A program made the translations under genes and the position numbers. The notes beneath the pieces were generated by a model that was not told where the DNA came from, searched no databases, and saw nothing but the letters and a program-made list of their open reading frames with translations. This document shows, one piece after another, positions 23,826 through 35,291 of a stretch of 64,000 nucleotides of DNA; position 1 is the first letter of the stretch, and every line of letters starts with the position of its first letter. The stretch is taken from the NCBI GenBank assembly GCA_019787685.1, contig JAHNUO010000004.1, positions 1,984,001-2,048,000 on the forward strand, in the 5' to 3' direction. This stretch comes from Chiua virens (Eukaryota > Basidiomycota > Agaricomycetes > Boletales > Boletaceae).

Positions 23826-26760
23826 TTATGACGCTGCTGTTTGAGGTGGAGAATGACATACTAGAGTGGGGATCGGCACCTCTTGACGTGCATGAAGCAT
23901 TGTGCGAGTGCCTGGGGCAAGACTCAGGAACCAAGTATTGTTGTACCAGTTGCGCGGAAGTCCAGAAACAGCAGTTGCCCTCATGTCCTTCCTACCCACC
24001 TCCCAATGGCGTCTGAGATGAGAATTACCAATTTGCTCCTTCATGTATTTATCTCGCAATGATGGTTCGTATGATTCAACAGACTTGAATAATGTGGAGA
24101 TTGTGGGGTGGATCCAGGGAAGCTCAACTCGGTGTAGATTCTTCATGGTTGAGTGTGGTGGGCAGTCAGTTTCATCGCAGCTCATGCCATCGACATTGAG
24201 GCGCTTGATAATTCTGAGGATTGCAGCCCACTTGTCAGGATCCTGGGCATGATTTTCTTCTACGATTCATTTTCTTCTCTGCAGGGTCTTGGCAAATTTG
24301 TCAGAATATTGTGTGGCTAGAACCAGTGCTTAGATATCAGACACTTACCCCATGTCTACGAGACATCATCCAAGCGCTTTTCCAACGTCTTTCCTCCTTC
24401 TCAGCCTGCATCGCAGTCATTGCGAGACGTTCGCCACCTTGTACTGAGTCGATCTTGGCTCTCTTGCGATGAGCTTGAAAGGTGCGGCCCAATTTCTGTT
24501 CACAACATTTGCGTAAGTCATCCAGACTCAGGGAATTTATATCACAGTTCACACTCAGATATGATCCGTTCTTCAGCCTTTCATAGAAATCGAAAGTAAG
24601 GATGTTGATGACTTCGGAGTTCCAGCGCGAGTTGGTCAGCGATGAGCAGTTCCAATCAAGCATAACATTGTCAAGGGTAGGAAACTGGTTGCCGTCATTG
24701 TTGTATGCAATAATGACACTCTGGGGAGCTGAAGGAGGTAAGGGACCGTTGGGTCGCGACAAGATGGCATTCTTCTCCCGCAGATAGGAGCGAAATGCAC
24801 CCTGCAAACATCAGTACGAGATAACTGAATGGGGCAATCATCGTACATGTAACGTATTCATGCTCCCTTGTCGCCCAGGCTTCCGTCTTCTAGTAGGGGC
24901 TGGGGATTCATCCTCCTCTTCGTCATCAGCGTCAAAACCATTCCTAGACCACTTTGATGGACTTTTCTCTGCGCGAGTTCCCTTGGGTTGTTGCTGGAGA
25001 GATGACTGAGAGGCGAGAAGCTGAGTTATTTGATTGACAATAGGTTCCACAATGTTCGCGCCTAATCATTGAGCTATGATTTGATCCACCATGTTTTCTA
25101 GCATAGAGGTTGATGTAGAAGACGATGGTAAAGGCGCAGGCCTACTGGGTTGTAGAGGCGTAGCTGGATGAGGTTGTGTTGCGGTCGAATCCACCTGCAT
25201 TGGAGGTTGGTGTGTAGTTCTTGTTGATGTCGATGGGGGGCTCACCTGCTGGGGAGGGTGGGTGGCAGAGGTGGGTGGTGCGGGGGTCTGCAGAGTCGCA
25301 GTAGGGACCGGATGAGGTGCTAAGTTCGAATTCACCCGCATTGGTGGTTGATGTGTAGTTCTTGCAGGTGGAGAGTTCACCTCCGGGCGAGGGCGTGCGG
25401 CAGGGGGGGGCAAAGTGGGGATCTGCTGACTCGTAGTGGGAACTGGAGGGGGTGGTTGACGTGCGGTCCTTGGTGGTGGGGAGTTGATCTGCTGGCGTGG
25501 CAGTGTGAGAGTTGGCGGCGCGGGAGTTGTGGTGGGGACTGGATGAGAAGTTGAATCAACCTCTATTGGAGGCGATTGATGTATGGTTCTTGTCAGTGGG
25601 GAACTCGCCCGCTGGCTCAGCGGAGTTACATCCACATCCATCACCGGCAGCAGTACTACATGCTGTTTGGAGGGCACGTCTGAAGTGGTAACAGAAATTA
25701 CACAAGGAGAAAGGGGCTTTTGGAGGCGAGCGAAGTTTGAAGACGGAGGTCGGGTAGTTGGAGGTGGAGAGGAGCGTCGTGGAAGGGGGGCAGAGGAAGA
25801 GATCCCTCCTCCCATCAAAGGATCAGTAGGCTGAGTGCGATCTACATCCATCAGAGGTTCGAAAGGAGGAGGGGCAGGAACTTGAGCAGAAACGGGAGGG
25901 GAAGAAGAGGCTGAAGGGGGGACAGAGGTTGAAGGGACAGAGATCACAGAGATCGCTCCTTCGGTTAAAGGATCAGTCGGCTGAGCGCCATCTACATCCA
26001 TCGGAGGTTCGGAAGACGAAGAATTCTGCCGCGAGAATACCATTTGTTGGGCAGATGGAGATGGGACCACAGACGGTGCGATAGCGTTAGGTTCTACTGA
26101 GTCACCGAGTTGAGACTGAGACGGGCCAATATCTTCAGTAGCGTGCATCCCAGAACGACAAGCGTGGTCCCGATTTCGTGAACGCGAGTGTCGTCTTTTG
26201 GAGAGGCGCATCTTCTGAACCTCGAGAGGGCTCACAGAACGCTCATGTCGAGTTCTTACTGGTTGAAGTTCGACGTCACTGGAGCGACCACGGCGAAAGG
26301 AGTTAGATGAATCACTTATAGGTGGTGATTCGGGGCGACGTAAAAGCTAACATGGTATAAGACCAGGGTTCGAGTAGGGGTAGATTATTTACTCACGTCT
26401 GACGATCGGTGCGAAGATCCTTGTCCGAAGCTGAACTGGAAGGAAATTCAGTGATAAGTCAATTCCACCAGAACAAAACGCACCTGTTATGAACCAGGAA
26501 ACTCGTCTACATCACTTAACTGGGCATCATAGGAATGTGTCTGCGGCGAACGCAAAAGATCCGATAACTGGAAGCAATAGGTAAGAGGTTACTGGTACCA
26601 GGAATTGATGTACATACTTGTTGTGCGCCGGTAATTTGCTCCCCATGGGAAGCTTCATCCAATAAACCGACAACTTGACAAGGTCGGAAGCGTGTATAGG
26701 GATCAGGATTGCTCGAGGGAGAAGCGATTCGGGCCTCAAGCCCAACTCTATGTTGTTAGA
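23826..26760 (-). pseudogene. Large Pro-rich repeated-family protein, two in-frame TGA stops
   Basis: Function unknown; I associate the layout with a large agaricomycete family found near transposons. Reverse-strand exons in order: RPCQVVGLLDEASHGEQ (about 26745-26600), LSDLLRSPQTHSYDAQ (about 26570), FSFGQGSSHRSSD (about 26440), then one long exon from 26345 down to about 24850 with Pro/Ser/Thr-rich repeats containing PPMDVD-type motifs, followed by GAFRSYLREKNAIL (24800-24348) and a last exon of about 24278-23826 with CDETDCPPHS and NWYNNTWF. The joins are in phase, with donors such as GTAAGT at 24347. Two TGA codons interrupt the frame, at 25066-25068 and 24267-24269, with coding sense continuing at once. 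CGA would restore Arg at both. Otherwise it looks intact, so it is either freshly dead or wrongly spliced there. Confidence 0.65.
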
Positions 26761-27332
26761 GCAATGGAGCGTGAGACAACCGCACGCTGAACTGATGCAC
26801 ACTGTGCCTCACAAATTCCCCTGTCTGAAGACATATGAGCATCACCCAACCGTACATATTGAGCAGGTAGAACTCACAGATTGTGAAATCAACCCGAGGA
26901 TCTTGAGCGCGGAGGAAATGGAAGAACTGGTCTCTGGAGCGTTGGACGACATGTACTGCAAACCGGAAGATGAGTAGGAGGTAAGAAATCAGGCTTGAGA
27001 TTGACGCTTACCGGTCAGTGAGATATATGTGAGGTCACCCGTCCTCATCCAAAAATGATTCTTTGTATTGTTTGAGCCTTAAGGGTCTTGACCCATATCC
27101 CATGGTTACCGAGGCACAATTGCCACAGACGACCGGAGCATTCGCTCTGCTCGGAATTGTCTTTCGTCCGAACTCGGGCAGTTTTTGTTTACTTCTTTTT
27201 TGTACAATCTTAGACCGTCTCTACTACATCACAATTACTAGTGTAGTGGCATAGTGACCGGTTACTGGGTGTTCCTGGTGGCTTGAGGAGTAAAAGAAGA
27301 AAGACAAAAATGGTAAAGTCCGGGGATTAAAG

Positions 27333-27360
27333 TAGTGTACAGCGATTGAAACTCAGACAA
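27333..27360 (-). promoter_or_regulatory. Shared upstream box, copy 4
   Basis: Reads TAGTGTACAGCGATTGAAAC on the + strand, preceded by a purine-rich GAAGAAAGACAAAAATGG. It resembles the boxes at 31975, 34105 and 35292 but is the most divergent. It lies between the reverse-strand large gene and the forward gene that follows, so its target is not certain. Confidence 0.4.
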
Positions 27361-27364
27361 TCAC

Positions 27365-28145
27365 ATGGCTTCAGCCCTTGCCAGTCATAACCCGATTTCA
27401 GTACGTCACCCTCATATTGGCCTGGAGCATATTGTCTTCGAGCTCTCTCTCTTGGTTCGGTCGGTCGTCCCCTCAACGCTATTGTGCACTGCAATCACTC
27501 GCTTCTCATAAAGACGAAGCGTCCACTGTCCAGGTGAGCTATCCCATGATGCCCAAAGTTGTAATTCACTGGTCGTTTCATTGATACTTTCCTCCCCTCA
27601 CACAACATTCGGTGTTTCCCCCGGAACGCGCTGTTACTCCACCCCCTCTTACCCAGCACAAAGTATTCCGTCGCAAAGAACCTTCCGGCGGAGAGAATGT
27701 CATACATCCACACAAACCAGACGCTGTCGCAGCCACTCCCCGCAAGGTTTTGATACCCAAGCCTCGGGGGGAGGTTTCAAGGATTAATCGGGGCGGTTAT
27801 AACCTACAAGAGAAGCTGGGATGGCAACCCACTGAGTACAAAGAAGTTCGGGTTAGTATTGTCACTATTCTCTTGTCATTTTTTCTCAAACTGCATCAGA
27901 CTTTCGTTGTTCATCTCGCTCAAGAATATCTCATGACTCGAAAGCCATGGAGCAGACAACAACGCGAAAATCTTCAAGTGGTCTTCGATAAGGTTATATT
28001 TTACTTGCTAAGAAAATCTTCTCTTCTAATCTTTCAGCAACAGGCGAAAGAACGATACCCACAATTGCTGGAGTACGATGGTAACTGGGTTGTAATTGAT
28101 TTTCTTAAAATGTATCTGAAGAACAGCTCTGGGCGAGGTGGCTGA
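27365..28145 (+). CDS. Short three-intron protein of unknown function
   Basis: The well-supported part starts near 27656 and has exons to 27851, 27900-27992 and 28038-28145. The introns 27852-27899 (48 bp) and 27993-28037 (45 bp) are in phase, the second with a pyrimidine-rich TCTTTCAG acceptor. Translated landmarks are GGYNLQEKLGWQPTEYKEV, HLAQEYLMTRKPWSRQQ and YDGNWVVIDFLKMYLKNSS. The 5' part is less clear: ATG at 27365 and a donor at 27534 (CAG-GTGAGC) could join to CCCAG at 27655. No domain is recognised. The 3' end lies only 41 bp from the stop of the convergent Spt5-like gene. Alone among its neighbours it runs forward. Confidence 0.6.
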
Positions 28146-28186
28146 GTGATAAATGTAATATTATCAATGAGAAACTTAACGTTACA

Positions 28187-31100
28187 TTACTCTTGGCGAC
28201 TACCTGGTCCTTCAACTGCAATAATCCTTCCCATCGGTAAGCACGCCTCAACAGCGGGTGTATGGTCAAGCTTTTCGACGACGACCCTGTCTTTTTTGAA
28301 GATTTGTGTCACTGTCAAAACCGATCCAATTTGTTCACCACCACCACCTTCTTTCGGTTTGATAACCATACAAAGAGAACCTTTCTTGACCGGGTGGTAT
28401 ATCTTGAGTGACGTTTCGGGTACAGTTACGTGCATGAGATTTGCCCCCTTGGTACGAGTGGTGAGGCTGACTGCAACGTGGCCGCGGGGAACCGGACCCG
28501 ACTCGGATTGCAGTGGGTGAGCCTCGGTCTTGCAAAGTCGATCGGTATATGTGTCTCTCCAACCGGGGGTCAGTTGAAAGACCGCTCAAACTCGATTCAA
28601 GGCGTTTAGCACCCTCGGATCCAACAAAAACTTGTGCACTAAAGAGGTACGGGTGAGTGGAGAGTAGGGAGAACAAAAAAAAAAGACTTACCTTCAAGTG
28701 CGGGTCTATCGAGCTGTTCACGGTCGCTATCGTCAATAGTCCAAGGGTCGGAAGCCTGCACTGACTCCGCTTCGTTTTGAGGAGGCGAGGGTGGTGGCGT
28801 CCTCGCCCTGTGGGATGGAATCTCGGCGTCTGCAAATGTTTGGTCGATTGTCAACATTTGTTGCACTGATAAGGCTCGTCCTGCAAGCGTCGTTCTTGAA
28901 CCCCTAGATACCATCTTACAAAGGGAAAGGGACAGGTGAATCATTAAACTCACCGAACGACAACATGATCCAGGGAACATGTATTCCGAGTACCCATGGA
29001 CCGCGCTATAATGCACCGATCTCTCAACAAAGAAATCAATGTACCCCTCCATCCGCGGAGCTCCCCTGCAATGATCAGCACCTCTTTTTCCAGGTTACGC
29101 TCATTCTTGTCGTGTTGGTGTACAGGACGAGCGTGGGCAAAGTGAGTAATTGGCCTTGAAAAGAGAGACTGAGAGGAGAGTGAGAATCGAGGACAGGACA
29201 AGACAAGACAATTTAAGATACTCACACCTGGACTCGCGAGTGGTATGACGGCCAGATACCCCTCCTCTAGGAGTACTCTGGAGATGGTCCCCTTGCTACC
29301 TCTGTCATCCCCTCTGACTACAAATACGACATCCCCTGGACTCACGCCGTAACCGCGCTCAGGAGTGAATTTTAGTGCACGGCTATCGGGGATAAATGTC
29401 ACCGATTTTATGGGGACCTCGTACTGAATACGCTGGACATCATCTGTGAAGCCGAGGGTGCCAGCAAGTCTGCGGACCGAATCCACAACTCCCATTTTCC
29501 TGGTATGAAGTCCAGTCACAACTTCAACAACATCGCCAATTTCAACTTGATCTTCAGGAATATTGGCAGTGGGGTTTAGCACGCCCACTGGGGCCCAGAC
29601 TTGCTGATCTGGCGAGTAAGACTCTAGGAGGTGCTGCGGCACTTGAAACTACGAAAGATGTTGGGGAATTCGTTTTGCTACTGAGAGAGTAGTACATTAC
29701 CTTAGTGTCCCTATTGGATAATGTAACTTCGCCTGTCTCACAGTCGATGCGGGTGACGAGCCCAGAATGTCCCATAATCTCGTGATGAACATTTCGATGG
29801 TCGCTGAAGGGGTCGACGATGACTCGAACTGAGTCTCCGACGCAGTGAGAGCGGGCTAGCGCAGTGAGGGGTACAGCTTGGTCTGATCCGTTGCATAAGC
29901 GAACTACAGCTGAGCCATTCTCCTTGTCGATGTCAACCAGCTGTCCTTGCTCTCCGAGGTACGTGGGATCAGAAATCGTAACCCGGTCGCCAATGCTCCA
30001 GAAAAGCTGGTTGAACTTTTGGTACGAGGCCTTCATGAAAGGCGGGTTCACCGCGGAGGCAACATGAAGAGCGATCTGGTGGGGAGAGGGGGTCGGGACA
30101 ACGACAACTTGATTGGTCTTCAATTTCATCAGTAGAAGGCCAGAAACAAGGACTTGATCGACGTATTCATAAGCAGGGAGACCTCGGTATGGTCGTCGCG
30201 GTTGACCGTAGTGCTTTTCAGTTGAGAAAAGAGTACGAGCATGAAGATCTTGACCAATTTTTTTATCGCCAGTAGGGTGTCCAATCTTCTGTTTGAGACG
30301 TCACGGGGCCACGAGTATATGAAGTTCTGTCGTGTTTTCATCGAATGATATCCCATAAGCGATATCCCCCTTGTAGATCCCGCGTTTCGTGATGCTATAC
30401 CACCCTGGCACAGGCGGCGTTGGTCTTCTATGTAGAAAAGATGAGATTCGATCTTCGAATGGTATTATGGACCATCCTCGGATGCAAGAACGATGGGATA
30501 AAGGCACCGCATTTAGGAATGTCGGAGGATCAGGAGCATAGACCACAACACGTCCGGGAAGCAGTTCGTACACCTCCGTATGCAGTGTGAAGCTCCTCCA
30601 AGCGCTGACAATATACTCGGTTGAGGAGTCTGACTGTCGATTAAGCGTAATGTGGTGGTAAGGATAAAAAAACTCACGGGGGACAATCTTGACTGCCCAT
30701 ACGGCATTACTGCTGGGGGTTTTCCCGGGCGGATGGGTGAGTTGAGGAGACTCCGAGTGTCCTGCAGAGGCGTGCTGACGTTTAGTAAGGCGGTTAAGGT
30801 GTTCTTGAAGAGATACAGAGAAGAAAAACTCGTCCCGCTGTTCTAGATCATCGAAGAATGCAAGTCTTGACATCAAATTTTCCCAATATTGAATGTTCGG
30901 GTTGGAGTCGTATTGATTGTCGATCAGATTGACCAGAGTGTCATAGTCCGAATCCCCTCAAATCCAACTGTGAATACCCTCCCAAATCCCAGCCTCATCC
31001 AAGTCATTGTGAGCGTCCTCGACGTCTTGTTCGTCCACCTCTCCCCCTTCTTCCCCAGCATCACTATGACCAGTGAACTGATCTAATTGCCGATCAAATT

Positions 31101-31855
31101 CAGCATCATTAAGAGAATCCAAACTTGAAGGTAGATAGCGCTTCGCGATACCATCCACAGACTTCAAGTAAGTTGAAAGTCCGGCATGCTCTACGAGAGG
31201 ATAAATGCGTGCCGGGAGAATTGCACCGCGGCCAACTGCTGTCTCAGTCTCAGCGCTGAAATTGATAAATCCATCTGCGAGGTGATTATTGTAAGACTAC
31301 ACTCGCGGGTGTACCTTAGATCTACTCACCGTCCTCAGTCTCGTCTCCACTCGACTCTGTGTCATAGTTTATTCGCACTTCCACATCAATAAATGGATTT
31401 GCCTGATTTGACTTTTTGAGTGAGCTGTGGAAATATCAGATAGAATGGATCTACCTTGTGACAGGCACGCTTTGTAGGTCGGGGGAATTTTTCACTACTG
31501 CGAGCCTTACGCTTGCCTTTGTCGATTGTCGGAGAGAAGGAAAGCCCACGGGATTTCATCTTCTCTTGTACGTAGGCAAGAGCAGTAGCCGTGTCACCCT
31601 CTTCAGAAATGTCGAAAATGCGAGTGCAGATGTCGTTCCAGTCTGAAGCAACATAGCGGTCCCCGAAGGCTTCCATCTTCTGTTGGTACACAGTGAAAGC
31701 TATCGTGTCAGTGGCCCATTCTTGAACGATTGCCCAGGCGGCTAGGTCGTTGAGCAAAGTACGGCCTTACACACGACAAATTAGCATGTAGGATCATGTA
31801 TGTCACAAGGGTACCTACCAGTTACAATTTGGTCACTTTCGTTATGATTTCGCAT
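28187..31855 (-). pseudogene. Spt5-like KOW-domain protein, three in-frame TGA stops
   Basis: Resembles the transcription elongation factor Spt5. Exons: 31855-31819, 31765-31455, 31402-31330, 31274-29701, 29648-29226, 29099-28954, 28903-28692 and 28638-28187. All eight keep phase, giving 1,076 codons. An acidic N-terminus (DAGEEGGEVDEQDVEDAHND) is followed by an NGN-like stretch (AVWAVKIVPREF) and repeated KOW motifs: GIYKGDIAYG, WSIGDRVTISDPTYLGEQG, GDVVEVVTGLHTRKMGVVD, GDVVFVVRGDDRGSKGTI and AGELRGWRGTLI. TGA codons stand at 30958-30960, 30301-30303 and 28586-28588; each is flanked at once by sense sequence and each would be Arg if CGA. A housekeeping Spt5 could not be broken like this, so this is an extra, mobile-associated paralogue. 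The start ATG lies 120 bp from the shared box at 31975. Confidence 0.8.
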
Positions 31856-31974
31856 TTTAATCCGATGGATGGGCTAAAACAGAACTTCAACTACAGTAAT
31901 AGTAGCGTACTTTGTAGGTAGCGAGGTAGATGAAGGGAAAAGAAAGGCAAGGCAATGATAGTTTTCGCCTTTTG

Positions 31975-31998
31975 TAGTGTCCGGCAATTCGTCTGACG
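31975..31998 (-). promoter_or_regulatory. Shared upstream box, copy 1
   Basis: Reads TAGTGTCCGGCAATTCGTC on the + strand, then TGACG. It lies 120 bp upstream of the start codon of the reverse-strand Spt5-like gene and 75 bp beyond the stop of the WD40 gene. A purine-rich GAAGGGAAAAGAAAGG precedes it, as at the other copies. Confidence 0.55.
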
Positions 31999-32072
31999 TA
32001 AGTGAGTGGACTCGTCGCTAAATGTAGTGGTCCACGCTATTGTACAACTGCAAAAGCCCAAACACAATAGTC

Positions 32073-33664
32073 TCAAACATGTACATCTTGTGGTTGTTCC
32101 ACTCCACCACCGCCGAACCCACCACTGCTAAGCCCTGGAAGGAAGCTTGAAGTAGAATACGACATTATGTAGTCCAGGATTCCGGAAGGAACACGCGTCA
32201 TGATCACATTGATGAATATACAAACCACGGCAAACATGGTGATTTGTTTGAAAGTTAAAGTTGTCGGTCGTGCTTCGACAGGGACGGATGGACTAGTAGA
32301 CTACGTGTCGAAGTAAGCGATCAGAGGAAGACAGCGGAGAAACGAACTGTACCTGATATGTGTGATTCCAGACTTTAATGTTGCTATGACCGTCAAGAGC
32401 ACTCGCGGTTACCATGATGCACCCTTGCGTGTTTTCAAATGTCTAGGATAATAATTTAGCGCAATAAGAGACCGTCTGCATTGATGACTCACAGTAACCG
32501 CAACAATTAGGTCCCCATCTTGAATTCATTCATTGATGATTAGGCAACGAATCGAAAGGTGCAAAAAAACTTACTAGCTTCATGTTCAAGCTTATCTCGG
32601 AACGCGCCAGTCTGGTAGTCAAAGAGCCGAGCAAAACTGTCGTCACCTCCAACAAGCATCAACCCCATTTGTCGTGCAACTGATAGCTGGAGGGGCACAT
32701 TGGTCAAGATATTGTGGTGATAACTTTGTGAGCGATGGAGACCAGGAATGGAGTACTTGTCCACTCCGTCGCACAAGTTAGAGACCAACAGATTTTGGCC
32801 ATCTAAGCAGGTGTCCCCACTGTGATTGATATCAACAGAGCGGAACCGCCTTTCTGATTTGTAGCACTCACATTCGACCATTCATCTTTTTTTGCCATTT
32901 CAGATCCCAAGGCTCAACAGAGTAACAAAATCTGTAGATCAGAAAGTGAGAAAACCAGAAAACTATTTGCTAAATGGAACTCACACATATCCACTTTCCA
33001 GGTAGCAAACGAGGAGGCTTGATCCGTCATCCAGAAAGTGGACCGAGTGGGCGACATATGACTGTTTCTCTGCATTGATAGCGACTGGCAACAAGGTGTC
33101 TTCGGTGGGTTCAGTTTCAACGAGGGCGAGATGGTGCCCAGGAATATGCTTACTATGATCGGGGGCGACCTTCCACACACGAACCTCTCCGTTACCAATG
33201 CTGGCGAACCGACGATGATGAGGGTCCCACATGAGAGACTTGATGGCTCCTGAGTGTGCAAGAGTGATTGAACAGAATGAGAATAGTGGGCCATTGTCAA
33301 CCTGTCGGTAGAGATGGATGTTGCCGTCTGATGCACCGAAGACGAACGAGTCCTCGTCACGGTCAGTGAGTTTGAGCCAAGTGAGGCAACTGATGAATCC
33401 CGCTGATGGGACACATATCTCCTGTGCCATTTCACCTGATGAAAGGTTCCACAGGACGATATGACTGTCATTGCCTGAACCATGTGAGATAAAGGCTGGC
33501 AAACACACATAATACTCACCTCCACTCAGGAGGAGCGAACCGTTGGGACTGACAACGATGGCATTAACCGCCTTGGTGTGACGGGTTAGTGTGAATTTCA
33601 GAGAGATCTGGGTGGATTGATCAACGAAACGAAATTGTCAAGGGAGTAGAATTACCTGGGGCAT
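32073..33664 (-). CDS. WD40-repeat protein with C-terminal membrane helix
   Basis: Exons 33664-33656, 33607-33520, 33474-32985, 32931-32872, 32819-32575, 32518-32493, 32442-32353 and 32300-32073 join in phase to 411 residues with no stop. WD40-type repeats are visible: LTRHTKAVNAIVVSPNGSLL, GNDSHIVLWNL, IKSLMWDPHHRRFASIG ending VRVWKV, MLVGGDDSFARLFDYQTG and NIKVWNHTYQ. The last exon adds a hydrophobic helix (MFAVVCIFINVIM) and a Gly-rich tail, so the propeller is probably tethered to a membrane. WD40 propellers bind partner proteins; none can be named. The first exon is only 9 nt (MPQ). It is the best-preserved gene of the mobile-looking cluster, lying between the Spt5-like gene and a small Cys-rich gene, all on the same strand. 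Confidence 0.85.
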
Positions 33665-33710
33665 GTCGCAAGGTGTTGTATTATGGTGTGCGACTGCCTA
33701 AGAAGGCCAG

Positions 33711-33718
33711 TTTTTATA
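33711..33718 (-). promoter_or_regulatory. TATA box of the WD40 gene
   Basis: TATAAAAA on the reverse strand, 47-54 bp upstream of the ATG at 33664. The position fits a core promoter with a very short leader and supports the chosen start. Confidence 0.5.
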
Positions 33719-33755
33719 CTAGAGGTTCGATTTTCTGGTTATTGTCTATCAGCAT

Positions 33756-33983
33756 TCACTTAGGCACGAGTAGTCGCCAACGTACATACTGATTCGGAGC
33801 ATAATTAGGATGTAACTGTTTGGAGCAACAACCGCAGATCGCGGCGAACACGACATCGTCAACATCACCAGGTTCTTTATTGTTTCGACACCTGCACACT
33901 GCAATTGGCATAATTGATTTCGTGTCGTTTCGTGCTATATGAACTATGAAGTACCTTTCCCTCATTCTTTTGTCTAAAGACAT
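33756..33983 (-). CDS. Small Cys-rich protein
   Basis: A 75-residue ORF whose C-terminal half is dense in cysteine: VCRCRNN, then AAICGCCSKQLHPNYAPNQ, ending WRLLVPK. Two paired cysteine motifs (CRC and CGCC) with a nearby His suggest metal binding or a disulfide knot; no signal peptide is evident, so metal binding is likelier. The family is not recognised. Its ATG lies 122 bp from the shared box at 34105, almost the same distance as at the Spt5-like gene, which supports it as a real gene. It stops 91 bp before the WD40 start. Confidence 0.55.
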   Translation of the reverse strand: MSLDKRMRERYFIVHIARNDTKSIMPIAVCRCRNNKEPGDVDDVVFAAICGCCSKQLHPNYAPNQYVRWRLLVPK

Positions 33984-34104
33984 GCGTACAGGCCCAATGA
34001 TCTACATTTACATTATTTTTAAGTGAGGGGAATGTGAGTGGCGGACGAGTAGGGTAAATGACAATGGCGAAAGAAAGAAACCGTGCGAATTTCTATTTCT
34101 TAAA

Positions 34105-34130
34105 TAGTGTCCAGCAAATTGAGTCACGTG
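34105..34130 (-). promoter_or_regulatory. Shared upstream box, copy 2
   Basis: Reads TAGTGTCCAGCAAATTGAGT on the + strand, then CACGTG. It lies 122 bp upstream of the small Cys-rich gene and 47 bp from the stop of the next reverse gene. Preceded by the purine-rich GCGAAAGAAAGAAACC and TTCTTAAA. Confidence 0.55.
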
Positions 34131-34176
34131 ATCACATATTGACATTTATAGACGTGTACAGAAAGACAGACAACGG

Positions 34177-35178
34177 CTATTTCTGAATGCCGTCCATTTG
34201 AGAATGAGACCAATCCCCAGGCATATCATCGCGCTCCTGGCCTAAGTACATAAGTCACAATTTGCCAAAATCGAAAGAGACACACCTCCTGCAGCAACCG
34301 GCTGGGCAATGCTGATACATCGTATAGCAAATTTCATTATATGTGCTGAACCTTGCCAAACCACATTTCCGACGTAACGCAAGGCAGCCAGCAAAATTGT
34401 CTGTCACTGGATAAGTGTGAATGGTGACGGATTAATACCTACTTACCCCTCGACGGTGCACGCCTCTGTGCGGGTACAGCGTCAGCTTAAAGTCCGCCAA
34501 CGCTGATGTGACCGCCCTGTTTAATCTGGCTTCAATTTCATTACCAAATCCACCCAGATCTCGATAGTTCAAGCCCTGGTGCGGCAGGTTAAGGTCCACC
34601 AACGCTGATGCAACCGCCCTGTTTACTCTAGCTTCGATCTCGTTACCGAAATGGGCTGGATCTTGCACATACATTGACTGATAATCAACAGCGACGGCCT
34701 AGAAATGATGTTAGCACTGCAAAGGCTGGGGTGAGCGAAAGAAAACCATTTCGTCGGATACCTCTTGAGACGACGGATTGAGGTGTAAACTCGCCATAGG
34801 AATGTCAATATTTACTTGGAGCGGGAGCTGGGGAAACGAGCAAGATCGAGGTGGGTACCTTCGATAGGGAAGATACCGAGCTGGATAAAGACAACTGGAA
34901 GGGTGCTCCAATTTCATGAGGACAGGACAGTTGCAGAGAGAGAACTACTTGCGTAGTTTTATGGTCGTGAAGGACGAACCGTCAATTGTTAACTGTGATC
35001 CGGTCGGAATGCTTGGCGGTGTCCATGTGTCTAGAGAATAAATCAGGGGCATTCTGAGAGTAGAAAAGCTCAACAGGCGCACCTGATGCCAACACTCAGA
35101 TCGAAGTGATGCAATCCGCAGAGATTTCGTTACGTGGTCGATGATTATTGTTCGTCTGTTCGGTCCAGAGTCTCTAAT
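34177..35178 (-). CDS. Small multi-exon protein with duplicated FGNEIEAR motif
   Basis: Function unknown. Reverse-strand exons, from the 5' end: TTIRDSGPNRRTIIIDHVTK (about 35181-35083), TWTPPSIPTGSQLTIDGSSF (about 35031-34951), one or two short exons near 34900-34760 (NIDIPMASLHLNPSSQE), AVAVDYQSMYVQDPAHFGNE to about 34450, LLAALRYVGNVVW with a hydrophobic FAIRCISIAQPVA (about 34400-34286), and a final exon ending DDMPGDWSHSQMDGIQK with TAG at 34177-34179. The motif FGNEIEAR-x-NRAV-x-SAL occurs twice in tandem, about 34 residues apart, and shows an internal duplication. No clear ATG opens the first exon; the expected place, 114-122 bp from the box at 35292, reads ACT ACA ATT. So either the start is mutated or there is another short exon. 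Confidence 0.55.
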
Positions 35179-35291
35179 TGTAGTGTCGCTACGACTGTGA
35201 CTATACTTCTAACTTAACATTAACTATGTATCTTTATATAAGTGAGTGGCAAAGAGGGAAAGAGTAGTCGTGCGAATATTCTGGTCTTAAG

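Noticed and set aside
26675..26977. Forward ORF ending LSAEEMEELVSGALDDMYC
   Set aside because: The end looks protein-like, but the 5' part overlaps the reverse-strand exon RPCQVVGLLDEASHGEQ and there is no promoter or partner exon. Kept only as a note.
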